In this document: positions 1 to 9,945 of the stretch, one piece after another
Position numbering within the stretch: position 1 is the first letter of the stretch
Layout of the letters: the number at the start of each line of letters is the position of its first letter
Origin: JAAZVM01 sp041642635
Lineage (GTDB): Bacteria > Patescibacteriota > Gracilibacteria > BD1-5 > UBA6164
DNA length: 31,097 nt
Direction of reading: 5' to 3'
Assembly (NCBI GenBank): GCA_041642635.1
Contig: JBEPWB010000009.1
Coordinates: forward strand, 1 to 31,097
Translations under genes and position numbers: made by a program
The notes under the pieces: model-generated
Databases searched by the model: none
Told to the model about the DNA's origin: nothing
Seen by the model: the letters and a program-made list of their open reading frames with translations, nothing else

Positions 1-782
1 ATAATACGGAATATATTCCAGTATTTACAAAAGAAAATAATGAAGAAACTTCATCATGAAAGATATTATTAAATCAAATAAACTCATGAGAATTTTTAAA
101 ATGATGGAGAGCACAAGATCCAAACTGTGAAATAGAAGATATAACAATCTGAGACCAAACATGGGCATGATGTAATTCTACACTATGAAATGGTAAAGAA
201 TGGTGAGCAACAACATGACAAATATGAAGTTGTTATGCCTATGATTGAAATAATAATGCAAGTGATCCAGATTGTGGAATATGAAATCTAGATATGGCAA
301 GTAATTCATCAGCAAAAGTATACTTTGATAAAAAACAACCATCTTGAGTAAATGTAAATTGAGATATTGAATTTGATACAATATGGTGAAAATTTTATAA
401 TTTTTTAGATTCAAATAGTGCTTGTCCAAATTGATGGCATGTTCCTACAGATCAAGAATGGATTGATTTGACAACAACATTAAATTGATGAGATATTTGC
501 GAAACTTCCATATGACGGAATTGTGCTTGATTGAGTTGGAAATGACATAACTTAAAAAATAATTTTAATAATATTGCCAATGCATTAAAAATACCTCTTT
601 CGGGGACTAATAGTGTAGATTGATATACTTTTAACCATCGTGGTTATAATGCTTTTCTTTGGTCAAGTACTCCTGATTGAGATAATGCATTTCGTAGAAA
701 CTTAGATTGGAATGAAAATCGTTTGCGTCGTAGTTCTGATAGTATTAATTATTGATTCTCGGTTAGATGTTTGAAAGATTAA
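1..782 (+). CDS. FISUMP-domain surface protein, 5' end missing
   Basis: The reading frame is open from the left edge (first full codon at 3) to TAA at 780-782 when TGA is read as Gly; at least 259 residues are present. It carries the Fibrobacter succinogenes major paralogous domain: a DITIGDQTWAG-like strand near the start, NGWHVPTDQEW in the middle, WSSTPDGDNAFRR and the terminal FSVRCLKD. The many Cys residues suggest an extracytoplasmic, disulfide-stabilised fold. FISUMP proteins are secreted or surface proteins of unknown biochemical role, and are often attached to pilin-like N termini. The N terminus lies outside the window, so a signal peptide or prepilin leader cannot be checked. The next gene encodes a prepilin-like protein with another extracellular domain, which suggests a surface or adhesion locus. 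The family call is confident; the function is unknown. Confidence 0.85.
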
Positions 783-844
783 TAAAAACTTAAAAAATAA
801 ACTTTTCATTCAAAATTTTAGATTTAATAATATAAACATAACTT

Positions 845-2104
845 ATGCAAAACAAAAACACTGCATTTACATTAGTGGAATTAATAGTAGTAATAACTAT
901 ACTAGCAATACTATGAACTATCTGATTTATTAGTTTTCAAAATTTTTCTAGTGAGGCAAGAGATAGTAAAAGAATTTCTGATTTAGTAACTGTTAGTAAA
1001 GCTTTAGATATTGAATTAATTACAAAAGAAAAAATTTCTATTCCAGATAATAAAATGGATATTTATTATAGTGGTACATTATTATGATATCAATGAGATT
1101 TATCAAAAAATATTTTAAATAGGTTAAATATATTTAATGAGGTAAATGATCCTGTTTCATGAAATGATTATTTATATAGAGTAAATCCTCGCTTGAATGA
1201 ATACCAACTTTCCACTTCTCTAGAATCTAGTGAGTTAAATTCTTGAATAATAAATAAAACATATGCAAATGATAATATTAATAAAATATTGTCAAAATGA
1301 GATAAGTTATGAATTTTTTTAGAATCAAATAATTTAACTCCATTACATTATAATCTAGAAACTTTAGACACATCTAATATTTCAAATAATTATTATTTAC
1401 ATTTTAATAAAAATCATTATTTATACTGATCATGAAGTAAATTATTACCTTGAATTTTATGATGAGGTATTTCTTGATACTGGAATTTTGATGATTTTGA
1501 GACATGAGATTCTTCAATTTTAGATAATAGTTGAAATAATATTGAATCGAAGATAGAATGAAACGTAACTAGTACAGGGTGAGTTCATTGAAACTGATTA
1601 TATTTTTCTTGAAGCTGAACAAAAGTAGTATTTGAAAATTTACCTGACTTATGAAGTTCAAATTGAAGTCCACATACAATATCAGCTTGGGTAAAACCTG
1701 TCACTGTTCCAGAATGTGATACAAATAGTTGTAGACAATGAATACTACTTTTATGAGAACCCTGAGCATGATCACATCATTGGTTAATTTGATGAATAGA
1801 TTGACCAGTTCAATTTTGAATATGGGAATGACAACAAAAAGCACCTACTATAATACCTATGGAATGGCAATTCTTAACTATGGTTTATGATTGAAATAAA
1901 ATAAATTCTTATAGAAATTGAGAATTAGAAAACAAAGATTCAGATGAATCTAAATTTACTAAAATGAATATAAAAAATGCTAATTTAACATTATGATTAT
2001 TAAATTCACATTATTATGAATGATATATTGATAGCGTTAGTGTTTTTAATAAAGCTTTAAGTCATGATGAAGTTAAAGTTATTTATGATATATCTAATAA
2101 ATAA
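845..2104 (+). CDS. Prepilin-like protein with C-terminal LamG/ConA-like domain
   Basis: The 419-residue protein starts with a class III (type IV) prepilin leader: a short basic/polar stretch, then FTLVELIVVITILAILG, with the Glu five residues into the mature protein and a hydrophobic helix. After a linker of about 180 residues, the C-terminal ~220 residues look like a laminin-G/concanavalin-like jellyroll: GYWNFDD, GLYFSGSG, HTISAWVKP, WQFLTMVYDGN and the closing FNKALSHDEVKVIYD. It would be processed by a prepilin peptidase and displayed on a pilus or pseudopilus, with the LamG part possibly binding glycans. About 36 codons are TGA, all read as Gly, including many at conserved turns. The gene follows the FISUMP gene by 62 bases. 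No partner pilus assembly genes are adjacent, but pilT lies at 21001-22086. The domain calls are good; the adhesive role is inferred. Confidence 0.85.
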
Positions 2105-2143
2105 TTTTTAATTTTTATTTATATAAACTTATAAATAACAACA

Positions 2144-2180
2144 AAAAACTTAGATTATTAATCTAAGTTTTTATTTTTAA
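2144..2180 (+). terminator. Intrinsic terminator after the prepilin gene
   Basis: A near-perfect palindrome (arms 2144-2157 and 2159-2172, reading AAAAACTTAGATTA and its complement) is followed by an AT/T-rich tail. It lies 40 bases after the prepilin stop and before gltX. The A-tract on the 5' side would let it also act in the other direction. Confidence 0.75.
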
Positions 2181-2242
2181 CTTTACAAAGAAACAAAACT
2201 ATTTAATATAGAGTTATTAGATTTTTTAAGAATATTAACAAA

Positions 2243-3718
2243 ATGAATGTAGTTACGAGATTTGCACCGAGCCCAACGGGATATTTACATATTTGAAGCC
2301 TTAGAACAGTTCTTTATAATTATTTGTATGCCAAAAAAAATAACGGTAAATTTTTACTTCGTGTTGAAGATACTGATAGAACTAGACTAGTAGAATGAAG
2401 TGTTGAAAATATGCTTTGAGTTTTGGCTTCTGTATGACTAATTCCAGATGAATGACCAAACAATCCAGGTGAAAAATGACCTTACTATCAATCAGAAAGA
2501 TTAGAAATATACACAAAACACGTAAGGGAATTATTAGATAATGACAAAGCTTATTATTGTTTTTGTAGTAGTGAAAGACTTGATAAGTTAAGAGCTGAAC
2601 AAAAAGAATTATGACTACCAACTAAATATGACAAAAAATGTAGATATTTAACTCCTGAAGAAATAAATGAAAAACTAGATTCTGGAGTTCCTTATGTTGT
2701 TAGATTAAAAGTACCAGAAAATAAGGAAGTAGTTTTTGAAGACGTGATAAAATGAAAAGTAAAAGTTAATACAAAAGATATTGATGAACAAGTTTTATTA
2801 AAATCTGACTGATTTCCTACTTATCATTTAGCAAATATAGTTGATGACCACTTAATGGACGTAACTCACGTAATTAGATGAGATGAATGGACTCCATCTG
2901 CTCCAAAACATGTTTTGTTATATGAAGCTTTTGGTTGGGAAGTACCAACTTTTGCACATATTCCTCTTTTGCTTTGAAATGACAAGAAAAAACTTAGTAA
3001 AAGAACTTGAGATGTTGCAGTTGAAAATTATTTAGAAAAATGATATTTAACTGAATCTTTAATAAACTATATCGCTCTTCTTGGTTGGAATCCAAAAACA
3101 ACGGATGAATTTTTTAAGATAGAAGAATTAATTGAAAAATTTGATTTAAATAATGTTCATAAAGCTTGAGCAGTTTTTGATGTTGCTAGATTAGATTTTT
3201 TTAATTCTTATTATTTAAAAAACTCTGATTTGAGAAGTGTTTTTGATAAATTTATGACATATTTATCTAGATATGACAAAGAATTTTATAAAAAAATTAC
3301 TCAGTTTAATGAATCATATAATATAAAAATATTTGATGAACTAAAAACTAGAATTAATAACTTTAGTGAGTTTAAAAATTATAGTTGATTTTTTTATGAA
3401 GATTCTAAAATACCTTCAAAGGAATTAATCATAAATCCAAAAATGAAAATTGATTCTGATGAAATTGCTTTAAAATGATTAAATATAGCTTTAGATATTT
3501 TAGAAGAAAGAAAAACTGATTTTGAAAGTATAGATGAAGTAAAAAATATTTTTGTAGAAAAAATAAAACAAAATGAAATGAAAAACTGACAAGTTTTATG
3601 GCCAACTAGATGTGCTCTTAGTTGAGAACAATTCTCGCCGTGAGCTTTGGAATTGATTTTCATTTTGTGAGTTGAAGAGTCTAAAAAAAGATTAGAAAAA
3701 ACTATTGCTTCATTTTAA
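2243..3718 (+). CDS. gltX: Glutamyl-tRNA synthetase
   Basis: The 491-residue class I aminoacyl-tRNA synthetase charges tRNA-Glu (and possibly tRNA-Gln in organisms that use the amidotransferase route). The N terminus VTRFAPSPTG is typical. The HIGH motif is HIGS at residues 16-19 and the KMSKS motif is KLSKR at about 250-254. A CFC pair near residues 108-110 and a later KKCRYL cysteine match the zinc-binding insert of bacterial GluRS. The anticodon-binding C-terminal part ends with the usual GVEESKKRLE-like helix. Length is normal for the family. ATG at 2243 is chosen because it gives the canonical N terminus. TGA occurs throughout as Gly, including the Gly of HIGS. It starts a block of plus-strand genes after a terminator. 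Confidence 0.97.
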
Positions 3719-3737
3719 TATTTTATAAAAAAATTTC

Positions 3738-3765
3738 TTGAAACTTTTTGTTTTTATGTTAAAAT
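3738..3765 (+). promoter_or_regulatory. Sigma-70-like promoter for the zinc-ribbon gene
   Basis: TTGAAA (3738-3743), a 16-base spacer and TAAAAT (3760-3765) lie 33 bases before the ATG at 3798. The same 16-17 base spacing recurs in front of other native genes in this window. Confidence 0.55.
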
Positions 3766-3797
3766 GTTTTAATATTTTATAATAAAAAATTAAAAAT

Positions 3798-4190
3798 ATG
3801 AATTTAGACGCCTTGAATTGACTTGTAAAATCTATAATTTCTAATTTTAAATGTTCTGAGTGTTGAGCTTGAGCTTGAATGAAAGATGTGAATATTAAAA
3901 ATATAGATTGAAAAGCGGTTTTACTTGATATAGTTTGTTCTAATTGCTGAAAATCTTCTTATGTAAAATCAGAAATTGTTTCTCTTGATTTGAATAAATT
4001 AAATTTACCAAAAGAACAATTAGAAATGTTAAAGAGAACTATTGAAAAAAATAACAGTAAAAAAATTAATAAAAATAATATTATGAATAATGCAGAAAAA
4101 ATTAACGATAATATAATTGTAGAATTAAACAAAGAATTAAAAAAAGAAAAATTTAGTGCTTCAGATTTATTTTTTAATGAAGAAAAATAG
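3798..4190 (+). CDS. Small zinc-ribbon protein of unknown function
   Basis: This is a 130-residue protein. The N-terminal half has two CxxC knuckles (CSEC around residue 19 and CSNC around residue 47) that fit a four-cysteine zinc ribbon. The C-terminal half is a charged Lys/Asn/Glu-rich region, probably helical, ending in a short ASDLFFNEE motif. All six glycines are TGA, so a standard-code caller would report only the C-terminal 66 residues from an internal ATG at 3990. It ends in TAG, the only TAG stop seen among the native genes here. It has its own promoter and is followed by a strong terminator, so it appears monocistronic. Nucleic-acid or protein binding is possible from the fold, but the function is not recognised. 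Confidence 0.8.
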
Positions 4191-4202
4191 TTGATTTCAT
4201 AC

Positions 4203-4248
4203 AAAAATAAAGTATATTATAACAAATATACTTTATTTTTTATTTTTA
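4203..4248 (+). terminator. Intrinsic terminator after the zinc-ribbon gene
   Basis: A 14-base-pair stem (4203-4216 with 4227-4240, built around AAATAAAGTATA) with a 10-base loop leads into a T-rich tail. It lies 12 bases after the TAG stop and runs up to the next start codon at 4248, so the next gene has almost no independent leader. Confidence 0.8.
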
Positions 4249-4703
4249 TGGGAAAAAAAATACTTCTTTGATTACTTATAGTTTTTGTTTTATATATTAT
4301 AGCTATTTTTAAAGCTCCAGTTTTTGCAGATAGTGTAGAAAAATTTTTTAAAATAGATTGATTTAATGATTGGGTAATTGATTTTAAAGCAAAAATGGAT
4401 TTTGCATTTACAAATATGCCAACAACTGATGAGATTAAAGATGCCTATAATAAAACTCTAAGTTGAGCTGAGAATATTAAAGATTATGCTTGATCTTGAA
4501 CTCAGGAATTCAAAAATAAAATTGATGCTTTTAGATTAACATTGAGTTGATGAATAAACAAATACGATTGAGTTAGAAGAGATGTTTTAGATTCAAAAGA
4601 AAGAATAGAGCAAACAATCCAAGATATAAAGGAGGCTTGAGAAATGTTAAACAATTTTTCTAATTTTGAAATAAATTCATCAGGTAGTTTAGAAACTAAT
4701 TAA
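4248..4703 (+). CDS. Small membrane-anchored or secreted helical protein
   Basis: This is a 151-residue protein. Residues about 3-24 form a hydrophobic segment (ILLGLLIVFVLYIIAIF) followed by APVFADS, which could be a signal peptide cleavage site or a membrane anchor. The rest is charged and predicted helical, with an Asp/Lys/Glu-rich C-terminal half (VRRDVLDSKERIEQ) that could form a coiled coil. It is not recognised as a family member. It sits directly after a terminator and 10 bases before dcd, so it may share a transcript with dcd. Export is inferred from the N terminus only. Confidence 0.7.
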
Positions 4704-4713
4704 TATATAAAAA

Positions 4714-5289
4714 ATGATTTTATCAGATACAAAAATTAAAAAAAGACTAGAGTCTTGAGATATTAAAATTAAATCTTTGTCAGAATATGATATTATAGAA
4801 CAAATAGGTCCAGCGAGTATTGATTTTAGATTGGGTTGAACTTTTAAAATTTATAAAAAATCTAGACAAACTGTAATTGATTCAAAATTATGAGTAGAAA
4901 AAGAACATGTAGAAACTTTAACTCTAAAAGCTTGAGATAAGTTTGTACTTCATCCTGGAGATTTTGTTTTGTGAGTAACTGATGAACAAATAAAAGTTCC
5001 ATATGATTTGGTTGCTAGATGTGAATGAAGAAGTAGTATTTGAAGATTATGAGTGATTATTCATTCTACAGCAGGATTTATTGACCCGTGATTTGAGGGA
5101 ACAATTACTCTAGAAATGACTAATATAAACGAAATACCTGTCGCTTTATATGTATGAATGAGAATCTGACAATTTGCATTTGAAACAATTGATTGAGTTG
5201 TAGAAAATACTTATGACAAAAGAGTTTGAAGTAAATATATGAATCAAATACTTCCAGAAGAAAGTAGAGTATGTTCAGACTTATATTAA
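4714..5289 (+). CDS. dcd: dCTP deaminase
   Basis: The 191-residue protein converts dCTP to dUTP for dTMP synthesis. Its length matches the trimeric Dcd/Dut fold family. Recognisable parts are MILSDTKI at the start, GPASIDFRLG, VARCEGRSSIGRLG (the nucleotide/phosphate-binding Arg-Ser-Ser loop), HSTAGFIDPGFEG and LEMTN with the family's catalytic Glu. The C terminus ends with a QILPEESRV segment. Monofunctional dCTP deaminase and the bifunctional deaminase/dUTPase cannot be separated from the sequence alone. ATG at 4714 follows an A-rich leader with no Shine-Dalgarno sequence. It is followed by the paired palindromes at 5298-5342. Confidence 0.93.
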
Positions 5290-5297
5290 CTTTATAA

Positions 5298-5342
5298 GAG
5301 ACCGGTCTTATTAAGTTTTTTTAAATTTTAAAGACCGGTCTC
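5298..5342 (+). promoter_or_regulatory. Paired ACCGGT palindromes upstream of miaB
   Basis: Two copies of the 10-base palindrome AGACCGGTCT lie at 5299-5308 and 5332-5341, with centres 33 bases apart. The flanks also make the two copies a perfect 12-base inverted pair (5298-5309 with 5331-5342). A T-tract lies between them. The second copy sits just before a TATAAT at 5346-5351 and would fall between the -35 and -10 of the miaB promoter, a classic operator position. The first copy could also act as the dcd terminator because the T-tract follows it. The same two-palindrome layout is found upstream of adk at 9926-9986. Confidence 0.6.
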
Positions 5343-5374
5343 ATTTATAATTTATAAACTAAAAAATAATATTT

Positions 5375-6832
5375 GTGAAAAAATATTTTGTAAAAACATT
5401 TTGATGTGCAATGAACCAAGCTGATAGTGAAAAAATCAATATGATAATGCTACAGTCTTGATTTATGAGAGCGACCAAATGGGAAGATGCTGATCTTGTT
5501 ATTTTTAACACTTGTAGTGTTAGACAAAAATGAGAAGACAGGGTTTTTTGATTTGTTGAAGAAATTTATAAAGAAAATAATGCGAGAATTGAATTAGGTA
5601 ATTCTAAATTAATTAGAGTCGGAATTACTGGTTGTATGGTTAGAAAAACTGGTTTAGATTGAAAATATTTAGATTGATATAAAAGAGATAAGAACAAAAG
5701 TAAAAAAATTACTCTTATAGAAGATTCAAAAGAAATTTTTAATAATGATGACAAATTATTTCCTAGAAATAATAATAAAATTGATTTTGTCTTGAGAATC
5801 GAAGATACAAGATATTTACCTTTGATGCTAACTCATATATATGATGAAAATATTTGAAATGAAGACAAATTTGATGACTACCTAAAATCAAAACAATTAA
5901 GAGAAAATCCTCATTCTGCAACAATAATTATTCAAACTTGATGTGATAATTATTGTACTTTTTGTATTGTTCCATACACTAGGGGAATGGAAAATTCTAG
6001 AACAATTGAAGATATAGTTGCTGAAGCTAGGGAAGCAGTCAAAGAATGAGCAAAAGAAATAACTCTTGTATGACAAAATGTTAATTCATATTGAAAACAA
6101 TTTGTTGATAAAAAATTCTGGAACAAAGAAAAATGAAAATGGAATGATTGATTATGAAAATCTCCATTTAGACAGTTACTAGAAGAATTAGATAAAATTG
6201 AATGACTAGATAGAATTAGATTTACTTCTAGTAATCCTCATGACATGACACAAGATATTTTGGATGCGCATTTTGATCTAGATAAAACTTGTAATTATCT
6301 ACATTTTGCCTTGCAATCAGGAAATAATCAAGTTTTAAAAAGAATGAACAGAAAACATTCTTATGAAGATTTCAAAAAGCAAGTAGATTATTTGAGATCT
6401 AGAGATCCAAATTTTTCTATTTCTACTGATATAATTGTTGGTTTTAGTTGAGAAACTGACGAAATGTTTCAAGATACTGTAAAAGCTTTTGAAGATTGTG
6501 AATTTGATTTTACTTTTAATGCTAGGTATTCTGTTAGAAAATGAACAATTGCAGAAAAAATGTTTCCAGATAATATTACTGATTGACAAAAAGCTGATAG
6601 ATGGCACATTCTTAATGAAAAATTATTAAATTCTGTTACTTCTAGAAACTCAAAAATGATTTGAACTATTCAAGAAGTTTTGGTTGCTTGAGAAAAAGAT
6701 TGAAAAAAATTCTGAAGAACTAGAAATTTTAAAGAAGTGTTTTTTGATTGAGATAATATAAATACTTGAGATTTAGTTAATGTAAAAATTACTGATATTG
6801 ATAGGTATGTTTTAAACTGAACAATAAACTAA
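5375..6832 (+). CDS. miaB: tRNA-2-methylthio-N6-dimethylallyladenosine synthase
   Basis: The 485-residue radical-SAM methylthiotransferase adds a methylthio group to i6A37 in tRNAs reading codons that start with U. The N-terminal UPF0004 domain carries cluster cysteines C11, C47 and C87 (FGCAMNQAD, NTCSVR, TGCMV). The radical-SAM cluster is C190-x3-C194-x2-C197. The later TSSNPHD and LQSGNNQVLKRMNR motifs and a C-terminal TRAM-like region complete the architecture. The start is GTG at 5375, because no suitably placed ATG exists before FGCAMN. The NxxSD/SxR details separate MiaB from MtaB and RimO only moderately, but the overall pattern is MiaB. The MscS-like gene starts one base after its stop. 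Confidence 0.93.
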
Positions 6833-6833
6833 T

Positions 6834-8138
6834 ATGAAAAAAATAATAATTTTAATTGTTTTTTGTTTTTTCTCTTTTCTTAATTACTGAGTAATATATG
6901 CCTGAAGTGCTGTTTCAACAGAAGATAATATTTTGTTTGATGCTTTTGCTGAAAGAAGAGATAGACTTTTGGAACTAGCTTGATGAGGAAGATTGGAAAT
7001 AGAAATAAATGTACTTAGAAACAGTCTAGAAACTCTTGATGTAGAAAATCAATTGAGTACTGATGTTAAAGAAAAAATATTAGAAGATATTTCTACGCTA
7101 GAAGAAAATATTGAACAAATAAATGAAGATATCTTAGAAAATATTGAAAACTGAGATGAGTTTGATACTCTTGTTGATAAATATTTAAATGAAATTCAAT
7201 TAAAAAGGGAACTAGTAACTGAATTAAATAATGCTATACAGGAAAATGAATTAAATCAAGAAAAAATTACTATTTTACTTGATAGATATCTAGACGAAAG
7301 AGAGCAATTACAAGAACAGAATAATATAGAACAAAATATAAAATTTTATATTGTTCTTATTTTTACCTTTTTGAGTATTGCTATATACGTAATAACTTTT
7401 TATCTAGCAAAAAAATGAAAAATAGATAATAAAAAATGAGTTTATATTAATTTTTTCTTACTTTTTTCTTATATAATTTTTCTAATATGGTTTTTCTTTT
7501 ACCTGTATCCAGAATTATCAATTTTTCTTATTTTTATTTCTTGATATTTATTAGTTATAAATTCTCATTTGATATGATCTTTTATATGAAGTGTTATTGT
7601 ACTGGAAAGATTTAAAATTTGAGAAATAATAAAATTTCAAGAAATAGAATGACAAGTAATAAAAATAAATCCACTTTACATAATATTAATGCCATTAACA
7701 AAAGAATGACTTTTTATTAATAAACCAGTTTATATTCCTCATATTAATATTTTAAAAGAAAGTGTTGTAAAAGATATAACTCCATGAAACTATATTCATA
7801 ATTTTGAAGTTACAATTAGGGATGAATGGTCACTTGATGTTATGAGATTTATTGAATGAGTTGAACAAAATATTCTTACTAAGTTTTTGAGTAGTAGACT
7901 TTCTTCACTTAATTGAATAAATGATACTTTTAGAACTTCATTCCAAAGAACTCAGGTTTGACACTTGGTTGTTGTTTTTACTTGGAAATGAGATGATATT
8001 TTGAATAAAAAATTAGAAAGAAAAATAATTTGATATCTTTTTAGAATTGTTAACGATTCTAAAAAAAATAAAGAATTAGAAGAAAAACAAAAAAACGAAA
8101 AACATGAAATAGATGATAATAATAAAGAAGCAAATTAA
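6834..8138 (+). CDS. MscS-family mechanosensitive channel-like protein with coiled-coil N-terminal domain
   Basis: This is a 434-residue protein. Residues 1-22 form a signal peptide (FCFFSFLNYGVIYAG). Residues about 35-165 are Glu/Leu/Asn-rich and likely a long coiled coil outside the membrane. Several hydrophobic segments follow at about 167-260. A beta-rich stretch (FKIGEIIKFQEIEGQV, then LFINKPVYIPHINIL) resembles the MscS middle domain, and an alpha/beta C-terminal part ends in a Lys/Glu-rich tail. MscS-type channels open under membrane tension to release solutes. The gene starts one base after the miaB stop, so they are probably co-transcribed. Its stop lies inside a terminator shared with the convergent gene at 8141-9295. 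The channel call rests on domain pattern only. Confidence 0.7.
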
Positions 8139-8161
8139 TTTTAATTTGCTTCTTTTATTTT
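8124..8161. terminator. Bidirectional terminator between convergent genes
   Basis: Inverted arms 8124-8138 and 8141-8155 (AAAGAAGCAAATTAA and its complement) form a 15-base-pair stem with T-tracts on both strands. It contains the stop codons of both the plus-strand MscS-like gene (8136-8138) and the minus-strand methyltransferase gene (8141-8143), which is very compact. Confidence 0.85.
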
Positions 8162-9295
8162 TAGTACAAAAATTTCTCTTCATACCAATTGTTTTTCTCT
8201 TTTATATAAGAGACTTCATTTTTTTGTAGTTAAATCTTTTACCTCTTCATTTTTAAAAATATTTTGAATATCAGAGAATTGTTCAACTATTTCATAGACT
8301 TCTTCAAAATATATATTTTTATTATTCATTTCCCAAAAAGGAAAACATATTACAATATTTCAAGAATAATTTATTTTTGATAAATTTTCAAAAAACTTAG
8401 AATAAAGTGATAAAAGAGATTCTTTTTGTTTATTTATTCTATCTAGTGAAATATTTTTTTGTGTCATTATTTCTCACAAATATCATTCTGTAACTATTGA
8501 ATCAATATTTTTTTCTTGTAAAATAGTAGATTCGTTAATAAATTTTGAGTTAAGTTTTATTATTTCAAAATCTTTTAACTCTAAAGAGTTTTTTGTAGCA
8601 AACTCCCTAATATTTTTACTACTTTTTTCTACCATTATTTCATTCAAATCACTTCAATATACTTTGTTATTTCACATTAGAATCGATTCAATTAAAACAG
8701 TTCAAAGTCATACAAATGGATCATAAATAGTTTTTCAACCTGACATGTTTATCATCATTTGACAAAGTTTTGGAGGTAACATTCATGTCTGCATATCTCT
8801 GTCTTTTGAATAATCTCTTTTACTATAATTATTAATATCTTGAACCCAAATAGTGTATCCAAAATAAGTATTATCTTTAGAATAAATATATGTAAAATCA
8901 GATTTTTTTTGTATTAATTTTTCTCAAATTATTTGAGCTGAACTAATATTTTGAAAATCTTTGTTTATAAACCTTGAAGAAATATTATTATTTTTTAGCT
9001 CTTTTTTTGTTTGAATTAAAATATTTTTTAGATTTTTTTTGATTCAATAAGCGCTAATTCAATATTGAAACTTTCATTCAGATTTTTCAGCAATATTTAA
9101 AATATCATCTTCAACAATCTTTATAATTTTGATTGTTCATCATAAATTATTTGCTTTTTTTAGTACTTTTTCTTCATCTAAATTTTCTAGTATTAAAAAA
9201 TCGCTACCAAAATAAACAGTTTTTCCTTCTGGAAAAACTGACATTATTTCTGCAATTGATAATTTGTATTCTCTACCGAGTAAAAATCCTATCAT
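8141..9295 (-). CDS. Trm11/TrmG10-like RNA methyltransferase
   Basis: The 384-residue protein appears to be an S-adenosylmethionine-dependent RNA N2-guanine methyltransferase of the Trm11/UPF0020 type. The N-terminal ~150 residues would be the THUMP-like RNA-binding part. The Rossmann fold shows YSKDRDMQTGMLPP, then motif I in IYDPFVGLGTVLIE and the acidic residue in VYGSDLN. The catalytic (D/N)PP(Y/F) position reads TEGYLGE, so the Pro before Tyr is replaced by a Gly encoded by TGA. This could be a family variant or loss of the usual active site. The start ATG overlaps the adk stop by one base (TAATG), so the two are translationally coupled. The substrate is not certain. Confidence 0.75.
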
Positions 9296-9909
9296 TATAA
9301 TCAAAGTTTATTTTTTAATTCTAATTCAACATTTTCAACACTTTGGTCAGCATTAATTCTAATAACTTTTTCAGAATTATCCAATTCTTGTTTTAAAGCT
9401 GTAGGCAAAGTATTATTCATAAATTCTTCTATTCTTTTTAAAATTGATGATTCATTATCATCAACTCTTTTTATAAGCTCATTTCAATTATTTGGATTGA
9501 TAAGAGTTCATCTAGGAAAAGTTTCTCAAGTTTGTGAATCATACATTCTTCCAAGAAGCCTTTCAATTGCTTTTTCTTTTGATAATTCAAATAATACAAC
9601 TTTATAATCTGTTGTAATGTTGTCTAATGACTCCTTATTTCATTCATTTCTTACAAATCAATCAAGAATTAATCTTTCATTAGTTTGTTTATCAAGAGCT
9701 TCTTGCATTATTTCTCAGACTATATCTGGAGTAACTAATGCTCAAGATTCTATTACTTTTTTTACTTTGTTTCATAATTCGCTTCAAGAATCTGCAATTT
9801 TTCTCAATTCTTGTCACATTTCTAAAAGTGTAAATCAGTGTTTTTCTACCAATATTCTGGCTTGTGTTCATTTACCACATCCTTGTATTCAAGTAAAAAC
9901 TAGTTTCAT
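9295..9909 (-). CDS. adk: Adenylate kinase
   Basis: The 204-residue enzyme interconverts ATP+AMP and 2 ADP. The P-loop GIQGCGKGTQ starts near residue 7; the first two glycines of the usual GxPGxGKGTQ are present but Pro is Gln. LVTPDIV marks the AMP-binding region and LILDGFVRNE the conserved core. The LID segment (GRMYDSQTGETF to ELIKRVDDN) is short and lacks the four zinc cysteines found in some Gram-positive enzymes. The final codons are GGA-equivalent TGA, TTA, TAA, with the TAA overlapping the next start. An ACCGGT palindrome ends 17 bases upstream of the ATG, and rnpB lies beyond it on the same strand. Adk and the methyltransferase form a two-gene operon. Confidence 0.93.
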
Positions 9910-9925
9910 ATTTTATTGTTATTTA

Positions 9926-9941
9926 TTGAGACCGGTCTCAA
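9926..9941 (-). promoter_or_regulatory. 16-base ACCGGT palindrome just upstream of adk
   Basis: TTGAGACCGGTCTCAA is a perfect 16-base palindrome centred at 9933/9934, 17 bases before the adk ATG. It shares GAGACCGGTCTC with the copies upstream of miaB. On the minus strand it is preceded by a T-tract and a second ACCGGT palindrome, repeating the miaB layout. It is likely an operator or leader element for adk; the regulator is unknown. Confidence 0.6.
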
Positions 9942-9945
9942 ATGT

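Noticed and set aside
1..2104. Possible pseudogene tracts because of many in-frame TGA
   Set aside because: Reading TGA as Gly gives intact FISUMP and LamG-like domains with no TAA or TAG inside.
3394..3663. 89-codon minus-strand frame inside gltX
   Set aside because: It is antisense to the conserved C-terminal part of gltX and has no recognisable motif.
5298..5342. CRISPR or transposon-end repeats
   Set aside because: Only two short copies with no spacers, no cas genes and no transposase; the arrangement fits an operator or terminator better.
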